Notes: generated by a model from the letters alone, not told the origin. A DNA stretch of 64,000 nt from Atopsyche davidsoni (GCA_022113835.1 JAILWY010000021.1:2356001-2420000), one strand, 5' to 3'; positions 49,376 to 63,837 are shown, numbered from the stretch's first letter. Translations and numbers: made by a program.

Positions 49376-51281
49376 GTAATTGCAGCTCCGCCAGCCCCCA
49401 CCGTGCCATTAAAACTGCATCCATCGCGGGCTACCGCTGACTGGAGTAGGGGAAACCCAAAATGTCGAGCAAACTTCACATCTAAGCGTCTCATTGTATA
49501 TACAAAAAAAATATTCAGAATTTATTACATTCGGGTTTTTTTTTAACTATTTCAAGGAAAAAAATCCATCAAGATCTTTATATATTTTTGATTAAATAAT
49601 TTTGTTTAACAAGTATCGGTGCACTGAAACAAATACCAAGTAAAATGGTCGAGCTATTTGCAGTGTTTTGTAATATTTTCCGGGGATGTCAATGACATCA
49701 GAATTCGTTAAGATTAGCGTGTAATTGATTGGTGACAATTGCTACAGCAAATAACCTATAAATTGCCTTTACTCCATTAAATGCATCTTAATTAAAAGCG
49801 TGTATTCAACACGCATGGCTTTAATATTTTATAAAATGCATATTACACGTTTTATACATATACGTCGTCAAACGAATCAATTAAAACCTTTAAATATGCG
49901 AAAGCACATGCATTTTAAGCCTTTATAGTGGATCAACATTAAAATTGGAAAGTTAATTATCATGATGGAAAGCGCAAAATAATCTCATTTTAACATTAAG
50001 CACGGTGAAAACAAATTTCAAAGCGAATAATCCAACGGGATAATAACAATGCACATTCATATTTTTTATTAAACATTAAACAGTTTATAAGACTTGAACA
50101 TTCAGTGAATTGACGTTGTAAATATGAGAAATCGAAGCCGTGTGGCAAAAGATTTGTGACATAAAGTAACTAATATATATTATATTCATTACAAAAATAG
50201 GTTAAAAGATTTTCTATGTTTATTTTAAACATTTATTTATTTATTGAAAAGCGAAAAATTACACGGTAAAAAAAAAAAATGTTTCAAAAAATAATAACAC
50301 ATTTTTTATTATTTGCAAGGTACCAGTGTCTTTAAAAATAATAATATTATCGGCGCATAAACGCAGGCTTCGAGAAACTAATTTACGGCCATCGACAAAA
50401 ATGAGTATCAAAAGCTGACGCATCCTGCGGGGGGATCGATCCTGCGAGAGTCGTCCGCTCGGCCGCTCGGCGATCCAGGTGATAAGGCGGGCCAGGTACG
50501 GCGGCAGGTGAGCCCGCGACGTCCCGCCTCGTTATCTCCGAGACGCGATTAAACAGTCTGGGGTATTATCAAGCGCGCTACAGTTAAATAATAATAACCA
50601 ATAGTGTATCATTGTGCAGTCGAGACGCTACTGATTGGGTAGTTAGAAATCACGCGTGCGGTCAGCCATTCTTCAGACAGTTTTTTTTTAATGCAAGAAG
50701 TCGCAGGTGTAAAATTATTTTGTTTTGAGTTTACCGTGGTAAATTTTATCAGTTGAACACACTTTATATTATCATTGTCCTCTACTAATTTTTTAATCTT
50801 GCCACACGCGCAGGATAACGATGACAATATTAACTTGTATCCAATCTAGTGCTTTAGAATAGGTTTGAAATATTTCAAGTAAAATTTAGAAAAAATTTAA
50901 TTTTTGTATGAAGCGTAAAGTATGTATATGAAAACACGGTTAAATAGTATCATCCGTGCTATTCAGTTTGTTTTAGTAAATAAATAATAAACTTTGGATT
51001 TTATAGCTTAATAATTACATAAACAGTACATTTGAACTGAAACTTGTTGCACCGGGGGCGAGCAGTTGGCGCGCGCACAGCCTACACACGCGGACCGAAT
51101 AAGTCCCAAGTTACAGAATGCGATTGTTTGAACTGCCGACAAAAAGCCGGTGAATTATTGATTCCCAGGGAGGTGGAGGTCGGCCCAGTCGGGGCTCACT
51201 CCGAGGCGTCCCTGCACAGGGCGGCTGAAGACGATATATCTTACTTATAAACTTAAATGAAGGTTGTATTTGCACATATAC
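49376..51281. other. Non-coding stretch with GC islands at 50400-50580 and 51050-51230
   Basis: AT-rich sequence separates the islands. No gene or RNA was recognised. CAG|GTGAGC at about 50506 is a donor-like string without an exon. Confidence 0.5.
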
Positions 51282-51590
51282 AGGATGCTGACAGACTCAG
51301 ATGCATCCCTGATTTTTTTTATGAGACAAAATAAAACACTTTTATTATAACATACACATTAATATGATATTCGTAATCTTACTTACTTGTCGTTTTACAG
51401 TGTCATACAATGTGTAAGTCAGGTTAGGTAAAGTTAGGATGCCGACCGACTCATATATACTACTAATGTTTTACAATATTACTTAAAAGCCAAAATAAAA
51501 TTTAAAATAACACATATTAATCTGATATTCTTGATCTTATAACAGAACAGAATTTAATTTTAATGAAAAAACTTAACATAAATCGCTGAT
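51282..51590 (+). repeat. Diverged tandem duplication, period about 155 bp
   Basis: Unit 1 begins AGGATGCTGACAGACTCA (51282) and unit 2 begins AGGATGCCGACCGACTCA (51436). Both later contain a run of AAAATAAA, CACATTAA/CACATATTAA and GATATTCxTxATCTTA in the same order (51366 and 51524). Only two units are visible, so it is a local duplication or a remnant of a satellite. Confidence 0.65.
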
Positions 51591-54500
51591 CGTTTAACAT
51601 TTTCAATTAGTGACGGAATGTTAGCAGTAAGGAATCAGGCCCGCGAAATTATTTTTTTGCACTTCATAAAAAGGTTGCCAACCTATTTCTACGCATGGTT
51701 GACGTACACGCCTGAAACCGGAAATGACTTCAGAAGAATAATTAATATTACAAAGTGATTATATTTTTTATCAAATGACACAATTTGACAAGACAGTTTG
51801 ACCTCTCCGTTTCCTAGAAATAAAAAAAAAACATATTGATTTATATTGAAATTAAATTCATAAATAATTTATTAATGAAATATTACGACAGCTGATGTCA
51901 AACCAACGAGACTGCGTGAGGCCCGAGTACAACGCAAAGAGATAACATACACAGTTTTCTATGATAAAAGCGACAAATAGTACGTCGGAACTATCTTGGG
52001 AACACGCCTGTCAGTCAACCCGCGCTATCAGTGTGCATTACCCCGTGTAACGCACAAGTGACTTTCTGGCGATAAGACCTGTAATCTGTGCCGGAGGAGT
52101 GACTTATCAATAAGGGTCCACGAAGGGCCAGCGGCCCGCGGAGCGAGGACCTTAAGATCCCTCGTTTAGATACGGCTGAGAAGGGACCGAGTCGGACACC
52201 GGAAGTGGCGGGGTTACCGCGGATCAACTCTGCCCAAAACCCCATCTTAACTAATTTTATGACCCAGTCGGGGGACGGACAAAAAGTAAGTAGGGACTCA
52301 CTAATGGCATACGCCTGCTTTTCATGCCGATATAGTATCATTTAAGGTGAACCTGGCAATAAAATGTTATTAGCATTCAGACATTTAAAGGAAGAGCGAA
52401 AACCCAAGCGAGACACGACTCAAAGAAAAGAGAGATTCGATATTTTTTAAAAAAGTACTTTGTATATATTTTCGATTGCAAAAAAGAGAAACTCAAATAA
52501 TGTTTTTACTTAAAACAAGCTTTTAATGTTACTTATAAGTATTGTGAAAAAATGAGAGGGGGTGGAAGTGTGCTCATCCTGTATAGTCGATACGCCGGGT
52601 TCCGTGGACGGGACTTCGGAATGGCCTGTGTTTGCTGGGCGCGCGTATTATGCAATCAGGGCTGGACAGCACCGCCCGGGCAGCAAACCGATTCGCAAAC
52701 ATCCGGAGAGTGTCTTCTTTTCATGGAAATGTTATTCCGCTAATGAAAATTTCTTTGAAAACGGGTTTTGTGGCATTCCAAAAACAAAAGAATGAAACAC
52801 CCACGAAATGAAACCGGAGCCTCTGATGTCAATAGGGATGCCATTTTGTATTTCGGGCCGACTTGGAGAAAGTATTGAATGAGAAGTCACTACGACATAC
52901 AAACAAAACTGATTCTGCCTTCCACGTTATCTCTCTTTCAACCCATTGGTTTTTTTTCAAATAGACAATAATTTAAATGCTTGAATTTGTGCAAGAGTTT
53001 TAGATAGAAATATTGATAATAAGTAGAAGTATTAAACATTATCAATGTAATAAAGCCACTCTCTACTTGTAATTTTGATTCTTCAATACAAATAAAAAAA
53101 AAACAGGTCCAAAATATAGACTCATTAGAAAATACGAAGAAATAAGGCTAACTAACACTAATATGTCAATACCATTTTTCTTTCAATAAAGTACAATAAA
53201 AAATAGTCTTAGTGAGAATTTATTTGAAAAAATATTATATTAAATACATTTACTTTTTAAATATGTGTTATGCAAATAAACAAACATGTTTACTAGACAC
53301 CCTCTTCTGTGAGTTTGTAAATAGTAGGAAATCTGCATCTGCATTGCGAGTAACAAGAATTCTCGTTACACTCGCCGCGCCCGCTGTTGCCCGCGAGGGG
53401 GACCGGGCTTGACTACACTTCGTAAAATAACGAAACGGCACTGAAATATTATTACACAGCAAAATTATGACGTGTTCCCATAAAATGAGATTTAAAGTTA
53501 CTATTTCGGCCGACTTTATAGCAAATTCCATGTAATAAGAAAAACATTTTAGGAGTTACGCGACTTAACATCCTATCAAAAAGTGAATATCATTGTGAGT
53601 TGTTTGTTACGCTAGGGTTTTATTTGTGAATAAAAAAATATACTTTACAATTGGCGATAAAATATTTATAATACGTTGCGGTGTTTGAAAAACCTCAGAC
53701 AGCAAAAGCTGCTTTAGCATTCACATTGATACATAAAAATGTCTATGTAAAATATCTTACACTAAAGCTTTAATGATACCTTTTATATATGTGTACTTAA
53801 ACATTAAATTTTCGCTTTAATCGATACTAAAATATTAAATAAATAATTTATACCGTGTAATATAATAAATAGGTCTATCAAATACATTGAAACGAGCAAA
53901 ATTATCTCGCGATGTTAAGGAATAGACCAAACATTAAGATTGCGCCATTGCACAGAGCCCATTAGAAAAATATAAGTACGGGTGTAAACGTATGGTTTGG
54001 ACAGATAAGTGGGATTTCAAAAATATACATAGTCTCTACACGGGTAGACCTGCAGCAATGCTATATTTTCAGGACAATATGTTGACATAAACGTTGGTGA
54101 TTATTCTCTCAATGGCTGTGCCCTTTAAAGCTAAAGGATAAACAAGTCACTGCTGAATATTGATCCAAAATAAGCCCCGCTTTGTATGGAGTTAGCCCTG
54201 CTGGAGTTTGCCTATTGTTAGTGTAAACAAGTACGTAAAGCCAGACGACGGCAGCCACGGCGGCCGAGCCTCCCCGGGCCCGTCGCGCAAACACAGTCCA
54301 ATAACACTTAGCCGAGCCAGCCCTCTGCACGTCTGTAAATAGCAAACGCGTGCCCGAAGAAACTTCACAGCCCAACTGGAATATCATTGCTCGCCAGTGT
54401 TATTTCGATACCTTCTAATGGCACAGTATCAAATATGACCGCAAGTAAGCAATGATTTTGTTTTTCTCAAAATATTATTTGAAGCCCTCATGATCGCAAA

Positions 54501-57500
54501 TCAAAGCGGATTTCCTTTGGCGGTTAAGTGGGATCTTATGCCTGTATTATATTTTACGAGGTTCACGAAGCGTGCAGTTCCCACGCATGATCAAAATTAA
54601 CAATCAAAGCAAAAACGCAGCAGAGAATAAGTGCTGCTTCGTTTCATGACGAAGGTCGCGTGAATTCCTCAAAATTAACGACGCATTTATCTCCCGAAGA
54701 CAATTAGCAGCGATCAATCACTCGGAGGAGCGGGCGGCGAGAAAAATGATCGTTTAATGCAATAAGTATCCACGCGATTCGGGCATCAGAGGAAATAGCT
54801 ACCATTAGAGTTGATGTTTCGTTGACATAAGCGATGCTTCTTTTCAAGACACTAAGAACTTTGAAACTTTATAAATAAAGGACAGATTCAAACATAAATA
54901 TTGAAAAAAGCATTTGTTTAAATACATTTTTCATTTAAAATCGTGAATTTATAAAACGTCATTTAGCACCTCTAAGTGCATTGTGAATATTTCTAAGATT
55001 TTAAAAACCTTGACATTTGATGATAACTCGAGATATTCAGACACAAACATTTTAGAAACATAATATTCATTTGGAATTAGCATTTAAAATCATGCAATCT
55101 CTTCAAACTCATGACGCCATAGAACGAACTGAGACTATAAGAGTTGATATAACTCTGGCAAGTGAAGCTACTTTTCATAATACTGAATCATTGTAATAAG
55201 AAAATAAATACGAATATTTTGAGGGCTATTTGCCATTTGAACTTGATATATTTTTTACAATAAATTCACACATACAATGCGTAAGATGTTATCTTTTTAC
55301 CTTAATATTATATATTTTTGTCTTAAGTTTTAAAATCAATTATTCCAATAATAAAAATACAACAATCGGTGAAATTATAAAAAAAATCGTTTTTTGGTAT
55401 CAGTATTTGTATTTTTTCTGTTGTCATTTCTTGCACGTTTCGGCTGGATCAATTCAATACATGATCATTTACAAACTAACAAAGACGAGGGATTAAATCG
55501 CTACGTGCATGACACACGATACAAGATCATCAATATCTACACCAATCAAAAATATTGAATGCAATTCTTTTTTAAACGAAAGTTATAAAATAATAGTCCA
55601 ACAAGATCACAGAGGCTGCAACATGACGGAGGCTTTCAAGGGGTCGAGGATTACGTGGGAGGAGCCGCGAAGACCGACCAGGACGTCATAATCAACAATC
55701 AGGAGGTTTGCAGTCAGAGAATGTTAATTACCGGTCCCGGCCCCGCAAATATGAGAAGGTATAACGATAAAGCATTCTCTGCCAGCAACGGCCGACACGA
55801 CATGCGGCGTGTGAGGGGCCCCGGCGTGACAGGGGGCTTTTAATACCAAAGCGCAGATCAGATTGATAATAAGATGAAGTATTAATGAGAAAGCTTAACG
55901 GTATCTTATGAACGCGAATAAATTATTACAACTTGAAATGTGTCACGGATATATTGAGACCGGGGCCGAGGAGTTGGAGGCGAGAAAAACCTGCCGGAGT
56001 CGGAATCATTTAAAATACACTCACTTTGATGTCAATATGAACTTGCTGGCTTTTCAAGTTGAAAATAATATGATGATATTATATACAAATAAATAACAGA
56101 TAATTAAAAAAAAAATTGAATTTATGAATTAATAAACATTGACGTAAAGTGTAGAATAATATATTATTAAATAAAGCAACAAATTAATGGCAGTAAATTA
56201 AGCTCCAACAGCAAAAAAGTCTTATATGAAATCACACAGCAAAAAAGACGAATTAAATTATATTTTACTTTGATACGTAGAAATAAAGCTTTAAAACAGT
56301 TTTATGGAAATTTTGCGAAAAAGATCGTTTTTGTTTCATCTGATAAGTGTTAAATTTACCACAATTTCTATGTCATATCGCAATTATATAAAGATGTTGA
56401 TACATTTAATACAACATTGAACACATATAAGTACACCCAAGAGCACGTTAACTAGTTATTACATACTTGCGTAACATAAATCTTAGTTGGTATTTGTTTT
56501 ATGAAATAATTATACTATTTTAATATTTGTTTATTACCCAACAAAAGAATAAAAACACAATGTTTTACACGCAAGTAAGTGTAGTACAAACGTAAACACA
56601 CGTACCCCTTATATTGATAAAATATGAATAAATAAATTAACTAAGATTATTACTTAGCCACAATGTACATATTTCCAATTAATGGGCAATTGCTTCGGAA
56701 TAACTTTTTTATAAATAATTCATATGTTGTTATTTGAGAAACAAGCCTTGGATTTGTATGAACATATAATTATTGCACTTAAAAATTTTATCGTTTATTT
56801 TATGAATTTATCAATGATCCTGATGTTTAAAAACCCAAATTATATACTACACAGTTAGAGAAATTGTAAAATCTAATAATTGTTTGGGTATGCCCTATGC
56901 ATAAATGCCCTATTTCATTTTACAATAGTGTAGCACGAAATAACCGAGAACTGCGTATTTAAATAAATTATAGGAGAGTACCACACCCTTGTCCAATTCC
57001 AGTTTCAACAATATACAATGGCGGCGTGGGCGGTTGAGTATTTTGAATTTTATTGCACAGAATCGGGAACAATAGATATCCAATAAATCGCGAGATTCCG
57101 TGCGATGACCAACGGCCACGCGAACTCCATTTATCTCGGCGGAGAGGGCCCGGCTCAGGACAGTAATTATTCCTACAGTTAATAAATCCTAACTGGGCCA
57201 GGTGGGGTGCTTCTCTGGTGGTCGCATTCGGATGATATATTGATAAACTTAACGCGGTTTTCAGCTGTTTCTATAAATTAATATTTCGAAAATTAACAAA
57301 CAAAATATTTATGCAGAAAAATATTCATGGGCAATCAAACATATTTACGCTCTACGATTGAGTACTTATGCGTTACATCAAAATAAAATATGACTGTTCG
57401 TGGCTGTCAAAATAAAATATTGTTTAGTAAGTGCATGATATATATATAAAGCTCCGGTAAAGAAAGAAGCTTTAAACCTGAAAAATGTTTGAGTGTTGTT

Positions 57501-58666
57501 CAGTTTATTAGAATTATATAATTTGTCTATCAAATTAAGAAGAATTGCTGAAGATGAATTTCATAATAGTGTCAGAAATATTTATTTTTGATTAATTAAG
57601 TAAATTGATGATTCGTGTATATATTTTAGAAAAATTACGAACAAGTGCACGAAACGCAGTAAATATAAAAAAAATAGTATTTTTAAGAGTAGTTTAAGCT
57701 GATAGCTTTTTTCAGTAAAAACGATATAGTTGTTAAAAAAATACTGGCACGCAAAGAGCAATCGTGAAGCACAATAAATATAATTTTGGTGTAAGTGGTA
57801 ACTCGTTCATCAATAAATAAATCTGTTTCACGAGTTCGAGCATTTAATGAAACATCTCTATTGTGGGCGAATCGAGACCGGACGAACAAAACCTCACTCA
57901 GGAAACGCGCGTACAAAACCGACTACTATTTAGATAGGTATGCGAGGATATTCAATCAATGTCCACGAAGCGTAGAAAACGAACCACAAAAAAGCGTTTT
58001 ATTGAACCCAGCTTAGCCTCTTTTGTGACGCTCGGGAAAACAAACGTTATAATGACTCGCGAACCTTTTAATGGTCTGTAATGTAATGAAAGAATTTTAG
58101 CGGCCGGGGGTGTCTCCATAAGCCGGAGTAAAGTTCGTGTTAACGATTTAAGACGGAAGTAAAATTTGAATATGTTTTTACCGAGTAACCCTGCAGCTGG
58201 AAGGACCAGGTCTGCCAACTTTGCGGGGCCGCTATTCGTTGCGGTTAATTGAAGGTTCGCTGGTAATGGACCGGCCGGAGCTTAAAGTTTATAGGTCACG
58301 GGACTATTACTCAATTCCAACTTTTATTACAGATATTCTGGTACTTGTGAATGAAAGTTATAAGAGATTTCGAGCAACAGAGATAATACAATTGGGGTGG
58401 GATGGAAATTTCTGAAGTGGTTTAATTTGGTTTGTTTAAAGTACAGTTGCTGAATAATTTACAAATGCCTTCGTTGTTTACATGAAATAGTTTGATAAAT
58501 GCTAAATTATGCATTTAACGTCAAATTCATTTATTAGTATAACTAATCCAATTTCATGATTTAATAAGGAAGGTGTTTTTTTAAAGATGTCTGTGGTAAT
58601 AACTTGTAAAGATGTTCTCATGATAGTTTCGTACAATATTTTATATTTATAAACTTCTGATATACC
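51591..58666. other. Non-coding stretch with GC islands at 52010-52300, 52550-52720, 53340-53420, 54180-54380, 54650-54780, 55620-55860, 57090-57230, 57830-58020 and 58080-58310
   Basis: This is one of the densest series of islands in the window, spaced roughly every 0.5-1.3 kb. Frames up to 108 codons fall inside them and show no domains. The DNA between is AT-rich, with no repeat or RNA gene recognised. Confidence 0.5.
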
Positions 58667-58680
58667 ATTATATAGTTTAA
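58667..58680 (+). repeat. Target-site duplication, left copy (14 bp)
   Basis: ATTATATAGTTTAA here matches ATTATATAATTTAA at 58909-58922 at 13 of 14 positions and directly borders the inverted element. Confidence 0.72.
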
Positions 58681-58733
58681 ATATTTTTGAATAAAATACT
58701 TGAGTGATTATCCACATTTTCGTTTTTATTAGT

Positions 58734-58771
58734 GACCGGTTTCGCCAACCAATTCACGTTGGCATTATCAA
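58734..58771 (-). ncRNA. Hammerhead-ribozyme-like motif, left arm
   Basis: Minus-strand order is TTGATAA, T, GCCAAC, an 8-base loop, GTTGGC, GAAA, ACCGGT sharing one base, C. Compared with the other two copies the stem II loop has changed while the six stem pairs are kept. It has the same two core changes (C3 to U, G8 to A). Confidence 0.45.
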
Positions 58772-58776
58772 ACAGT

Positions 58777-58813
58777 TTGATAATGCCAACGTGAAAGGTT
58801 GGCGAAACCGGTC
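58777..58813 (+). ncRNA. Hammerhead-ribozyme-like motif, right arm
   Basis: TTGATAA at 58777-58783 is followed by one T, stem II strands at 58785-58790 and 58798-58803, GAAA at 58804-58807, ACCGGT at 58807-58812 and the predicted cleavage base C at 58813. All conserved blocks are identical to the 34133-34169 copy. Because the opposite arm is its reverse complement, a transcript through the dimer would fold into one long hairpin that competes with the ribozyme fold. Confidence 0.48.
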
Positions 58814-58908
58814 ACTAATAAAAACGAAAATGTGGAAAATCACTCAAGTATTTTATTCAAAAATATTAAAATGGAATTCCACCAAGTACTCTCTGTCAAA
58901 AAGATTGA

Positions 58909-58922
58909 ATTATATAATTTAA
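58909..58922 (+). repeat. Target-site duplication, right copy (14 bp)
   Basis: ATTATATAATTTAA, the partner of 58667-58680, with one substitution between the copies. Confidence 0.72.
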
Positions 58923-61900
58923 CATAATTTTGTTTATATATAAAAATACCTAACCGAAGGTATGGTTTTGAATTTCATTGCATCATAAATAATGATTTCT
59001 GCTATGATGATTGACAACAAAAAAAAAATATATATAATTAAATATATCAATTTCGATACACGATTCTCAAAAATATGATTTACATGGAAAAAAATACAAA
59101 GGTATGCGTACAAAAGAAATCACTTATACTCGCGACACACCCAGCGACAGCAGAAGGGCTCGGGAAGCGGCGGCCGCGCCACTCCGCGGGCCATCAATCA
59201 TCATAAAGTCCCGACAGAGCCCGGGTTTGGTCGCCATTTGCATGTTGTCATCCCGCCGCGAAGAATCGACTAGGAAAACCCGACAGGAAATAGCTCGCTA
59301 TATTTAATGCCGGAACCGCCGGCGCGGTGTAACTGTACGCTTATTGGAAATGCGATAAGGAGGGGAAGTCGCGTTGCGTTTGTGGAAATGTCGATAATTT
59401 ACGAGATGAAATTCGAACGACTATTGCCGAAGTGAATTCATTCAACCTTTAAGATAGGTTTTTTTTTTTTGGTAAATTTTCTAAAAATTAAATATATTGC
59501 AAAGCACTTTCTGTATTTGCGTTAAGGGGCCTACTTTACTAAAAGTCTGTAAAATATACATGGATTTTAGTACGGCATAAGTATTGATTGCATGAAAATC
59601 TATCATCATTGACTTAACCAAAATATTAAGTAGCATATTACGATAAATGTATTGTGAGCCGGTGAAAATATTTTTAAATATATTGGTTTTATTATTCAAT
59701 AGAAGAAAATGCGTTTTTTTTTTCAATGAAATGTTGATTTTTTGCTTGTAAGCAAACCCTTTTTATATATTATTAATATATATAATATAAGATCTCTCTA
59801 AAGATTAAAACCTAAAACGGTAAACTATAAACAACACAAGACAGAAAATAAAAAAATAAATAATATAAAGTAATTCTTTGGCTTAAGGCTAAACTATCAA
59901 ATATTATTATTATTATTTTTTAATACAACTTTTATATATGTTTTATGGGTAATAAACACCGGTTTCATTTACGCAACCACCCTTACTAGAAGGCAACTGA
60001 ATAACTAGTATACGATTTGCTTCACTAACTCCATGCGATGCAAGCGGGCCGGAGGGGTTGCCACCCCCGAGCGAGAGAATAAACAGACACAATTAATTGC
60101 TCTCATCAATTATCTTACTTATAAATACACCTAGTAACTTAAGCAAACAAGTTGATGCCAACAAGACAGACATTCATATCAAAACATTATCTGGGAAATC
60201 ACTTACGTGAAATAATAATAATAAAACATAATAAACATTACTTAAAGTTAATTAAAACAAAATAATTTAGCAAGTAGATATAAAAATAAATAAATAATTC
60301 AAACGTTTATTAAGCGATTTTTTTCAAGAATTCAATATTTATTTTGAAAACTTCAAATTTAATGCTATAATTTTTCATTTGGAATTATTCAACTATATTA
60401 AATTTCAAACATATTTCCGGTTCACGTTTATATACAAAAATACCGTGAAATAATATTTCAGAAACTATTTGGAACTGAAATAAATAAGGCAATGTGAATT
60501 TGTGATGAATTGTGTGAATTTATTTCAAATTCATTATATAAAATTAAATTTTATTGTCAACTAAATTTTATCATTATTATGGTGGGTAATTAATTGTATA
60601 TTTATTGTTGTGTTCAGGGGATTTTGAAGAATGTGTGAAAAGGCGATGGAGGAGAGTGAAAAAGCAACCATGTTTTTTTGTGAACTGCTGCCAATATAAA
60701 AGTAATTGACTTACACATGAAGCGTCATGAAAAATCTTCAAAAAGGCAGTATTTCAGCGTTTCAAGTGTAAATCTATCTAATCTCTATATATTATTAAAT
60801 ATTCATAAGTGAACTACTTAAAATAAGGTTATTGATTAAATATGTATAACCATTACGAATTATAATTACTCCATCGCGTCGAACCCCTGATTTCCGCTAG
60901 AAGATACTGTTGCTGTGACCGTATTATAATAATGATATTATTTATTATTTTGCTATTTCCAGGATGTTGATAGCATGTAGAGATAAAGCTCGCGGCAACA
61001 GGTATCCGTAATAATTATTAGATAAAGCATAATAAGATGCGATTCGCTTAGATGGAATAATTAATAATCATCATAAATACCATCTCTTTCTGAAATGATT
61101 TGATATACTATGTTAAATAAGAAGCCTCAGATAAAATGCTCATTAAAATAGCGGAAGTGGTGTTCTTATAGTTAATCAATAATAGACTATGAAACATTAA
61201 ATTTAGAATAATCGTTCACAGAGTAAAAAAAAGCATGTAGAAGCTCAGCTAAATGGAAATAAAATAGCCAAAAAAAGATAAAATTTCTCAAATAAATTTT
61301 AAAAATTCGAGTGATATAATTTATTTTAGTTAAATTGAAATCGTCATTTCTGTTTTACATTTTTAAAAGAAATATCAAACAAAGACAAACATGACGATAC
61401 TAAACATTCCACCAGAAATCACAACCTTTTAACCTGCCTGTGAACAACTTTGCGATACATTAATTCATAATTATGTGAATATTGATTTTAAGCATATATA
61501 GTAAAATATTCGACAAAGAGCTTATTTTGGATATAAAAAAAGCACTTTAGTGACTCAATAGAATCCTTTGGAAGGTAATGTTAAAAGTATTAAATATCAA
61601 ACAAGCTTTCCGCACAGCCTTCAGTTTACACAGATTAACTCCTGTAAGCCGATAGATACGAAGGCAATGGGAGGGGGCGGTGGAATAGGGTGGTGGAAGT
61701 GGCGAGCGTCCATCAATCATTTCAGGCTCCGGCCAGTGCAGGGCTCGAACAATGGACCAGAGGGGTGGAAAACAGGCTACCACGTGGAGGCTGTAGGGTG
61801 TTTGAGTTATGGTAAAGGGTGAGGAGCAATGGAGTAGGCTGTGCCCAATATGTTCGAAATAAAATAGCATATCTACATAAACATGACAGTCTTACTATTA

Positions 61901-63784
61901 TATTTTTTTTGTAAGCTATTGGGAGGCATTTACGTTGATAATTAGTAATGTTTAATTTATATACGTTTTTTGAGTTCAATTTACAAGTTTTTAACATACT
62001 GAATAAAATTAGTAAAAAATATGTAAGTATGCATACGTGTGATAAACTTTTTGAAAAAATAAAATAATATGTATGCTAATCTTTCAGGCATTGTTTAAGG
62101 TTACATTGCTGTATATGTACATGAAAACTTGAAAATGCCAGCAGTTTTATGAAAAATCCCATAGTAAGGTTTAGTCAGATGACGGCTGCAGTTCAGATGA
62201 ATTCTCTACAAAATCGAAAAACCAAATTTAATCGGCGAATACTGGAGCAACGACGAACTGAGAATTCGATTTACATAGAATACATTACATCAAAGCAGAT
62301 AGAGAACGAATGTTAACCGAATTCTCAACGGTTAAAACTTCTGCACTCCACTAGTAAATAATGTATTTAGAACAAACAAAATGTATATTTATAAAACACT
62401 AACGAGGTAAAAGCTTTTGCATCGAAAACAAAGGTGTAAAAAAATTCTTCTACCTCACTATTTAAGTAAAAGAGTTCACACGTAATTAGTATATTTTTCC
62501 ACTACTAAGAGGTAAGAATATATTTTTAAATACAAAGGATATTATTTAGATATCATATAGACTAGTAATATGAAACAAATTTTATACAGATACAACTTCA
62601 TTTTATGGCTTGTGATTCTTTATATTGAATGATAACAGGTTACAAAAATGATTGATTTACTTTAAATATTGCATAAGTGTCGAGCGTGCTTTATTCGTTT
62701 ATTAAAAGCATTGTTAGACAATATAAAAAACGACACGAAATAGAGAACATTAAAACGTCGAATTTAATGAAAATATAGAACAAAGAGCAGAACGCGCGGA
62801 CTAAAACAAAAACATATTAAGTTATAATTGAGTTCTCAGTCTATATTTACTCTTTCTGATGTTAGTGTTCTTCCAAGCTAATACCGCAATTGAAACATCA
62901 CCAGATAGTAATATGCTTTACATTTAAGTCAACACAATGAAACATACATAATAAGCTCTATTATAAGAAACGGTAAATGATGACAAACGAGTTTTAAAAA
63001 TAAAAAAGCTTATAACTGTACTTCTCATTTGTATTGTAGAGTCAAGCGTCCTAACAACATTTAATTGTTTACGAGTACGAACTATGGGAACGGCGCATAT
63101 CATTACACTTATTTACAAAACAAACGGTACCCGCCGAGGCGCTCTAGAAAAGGAAGGCTGGCGACTGAAAATAGCCGCAGGCAGTATTTTCTATTCCGTA
63201 GCTGTACACCTGTGCAGCCATGGGATTACCTGACATTACAACAGTAAGAGGTAATCACGAATAAGGTGTGAATACTCTAAGCTCTTTACTATAAACACTA
63301 TTTATTTATATTTTAAAAAAATGTAAAAAATTACTTTTCTTTACCTATTTTTAATAAATATTTAATTTTTCTAGAACTGATAGATTTAATCGGTTAAAAG
63401 CAATCATCGATGAAAGTAAACGCAAAATGTCATCATCGATCTTTTAATTTTTATATAAACGATATTTGACCCAACGAGTAAATAACGAGTTCTATGAAGA
63501 TGTTAAAAATAAAATATTGATGAATCATGAAATAATTATAATTTATGATACAAACATATTATATTTTTTAATTATACACGTATAATAAAAAAAAAACTAT
63601 TACATTATTTTGTCTTTTCAAATAAATGCTCCGATAACGTAAGTTTAAAAAATATATAAATGATTTTGTTTTATGTATATTTTGACTTTAAGGAGTATAT
63701 TTTTGGTATATTAGTATTGATTGATTGGATATCATCGATTATATGGTAGCTATTGAGTATTGTATTTGTAAGTATGCTGATTGA

Positions 63785-63787
<3 letters not shown>
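58923..63787. other. AT-rich non-coding stretch with GC islands at 59110-59340 and 61620-61830
   Basis: Short (ATT)n and (AAT)n runs occur near 59902 and 60209. The 61547-61870 region has open frames on both strands (84-107 codons) but no domain. A TTGTGTTCAG acceptor-like site near 60608-60617 precedes 30 open codons without a good donor. No gene was recognised. Confidence 0.5.

Positions 63788-63829
<42 letters not shown>
63788..63829. repeat. (TA)n microsatellite, about 21 units
   Basis: An uninterrupted AT/TA run is followed by a degenerate TATA stretch. Confidence 0.96.

Positions 63830-63837
<8 letters not shown>

Larger units (their letters stand above)
58681..58908. mobile_element. 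Inverted-dimer hammerhead-motif element, second copy of the 34081 family
   Basis: Two arms of 93 and 92 bp (58681-58773 and 58775-58866) are near-perfect reverse complements meeting at a single central A. Each arm matches the ribozyme-bearing half of the element at 34081-34240. The right arm continues into ATGGAATTCCACCAAGTACT and TCTCTGTCAAAAA as in that element. A 14-bp duplication with one mismatch flanks the whole, so both arms arrived in one insertion event. Head-to-head and partial inverted copies are known for Penelope-like elements. The 72-codon plus-strand frame through it is only a passenger reading. Confidence 0.7.

Noticed and set aside
51415..51440. TTAGG words resembling the insect telomere repeat
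   Set aside because: Only two separated copies occur; there is no array.
60618..60711. Exon-like frame after TTGTGTTCAG (about 30 codons)
   Set aside because: There is no acceptable donor before the stop, no recognisable residues and no partner exon.
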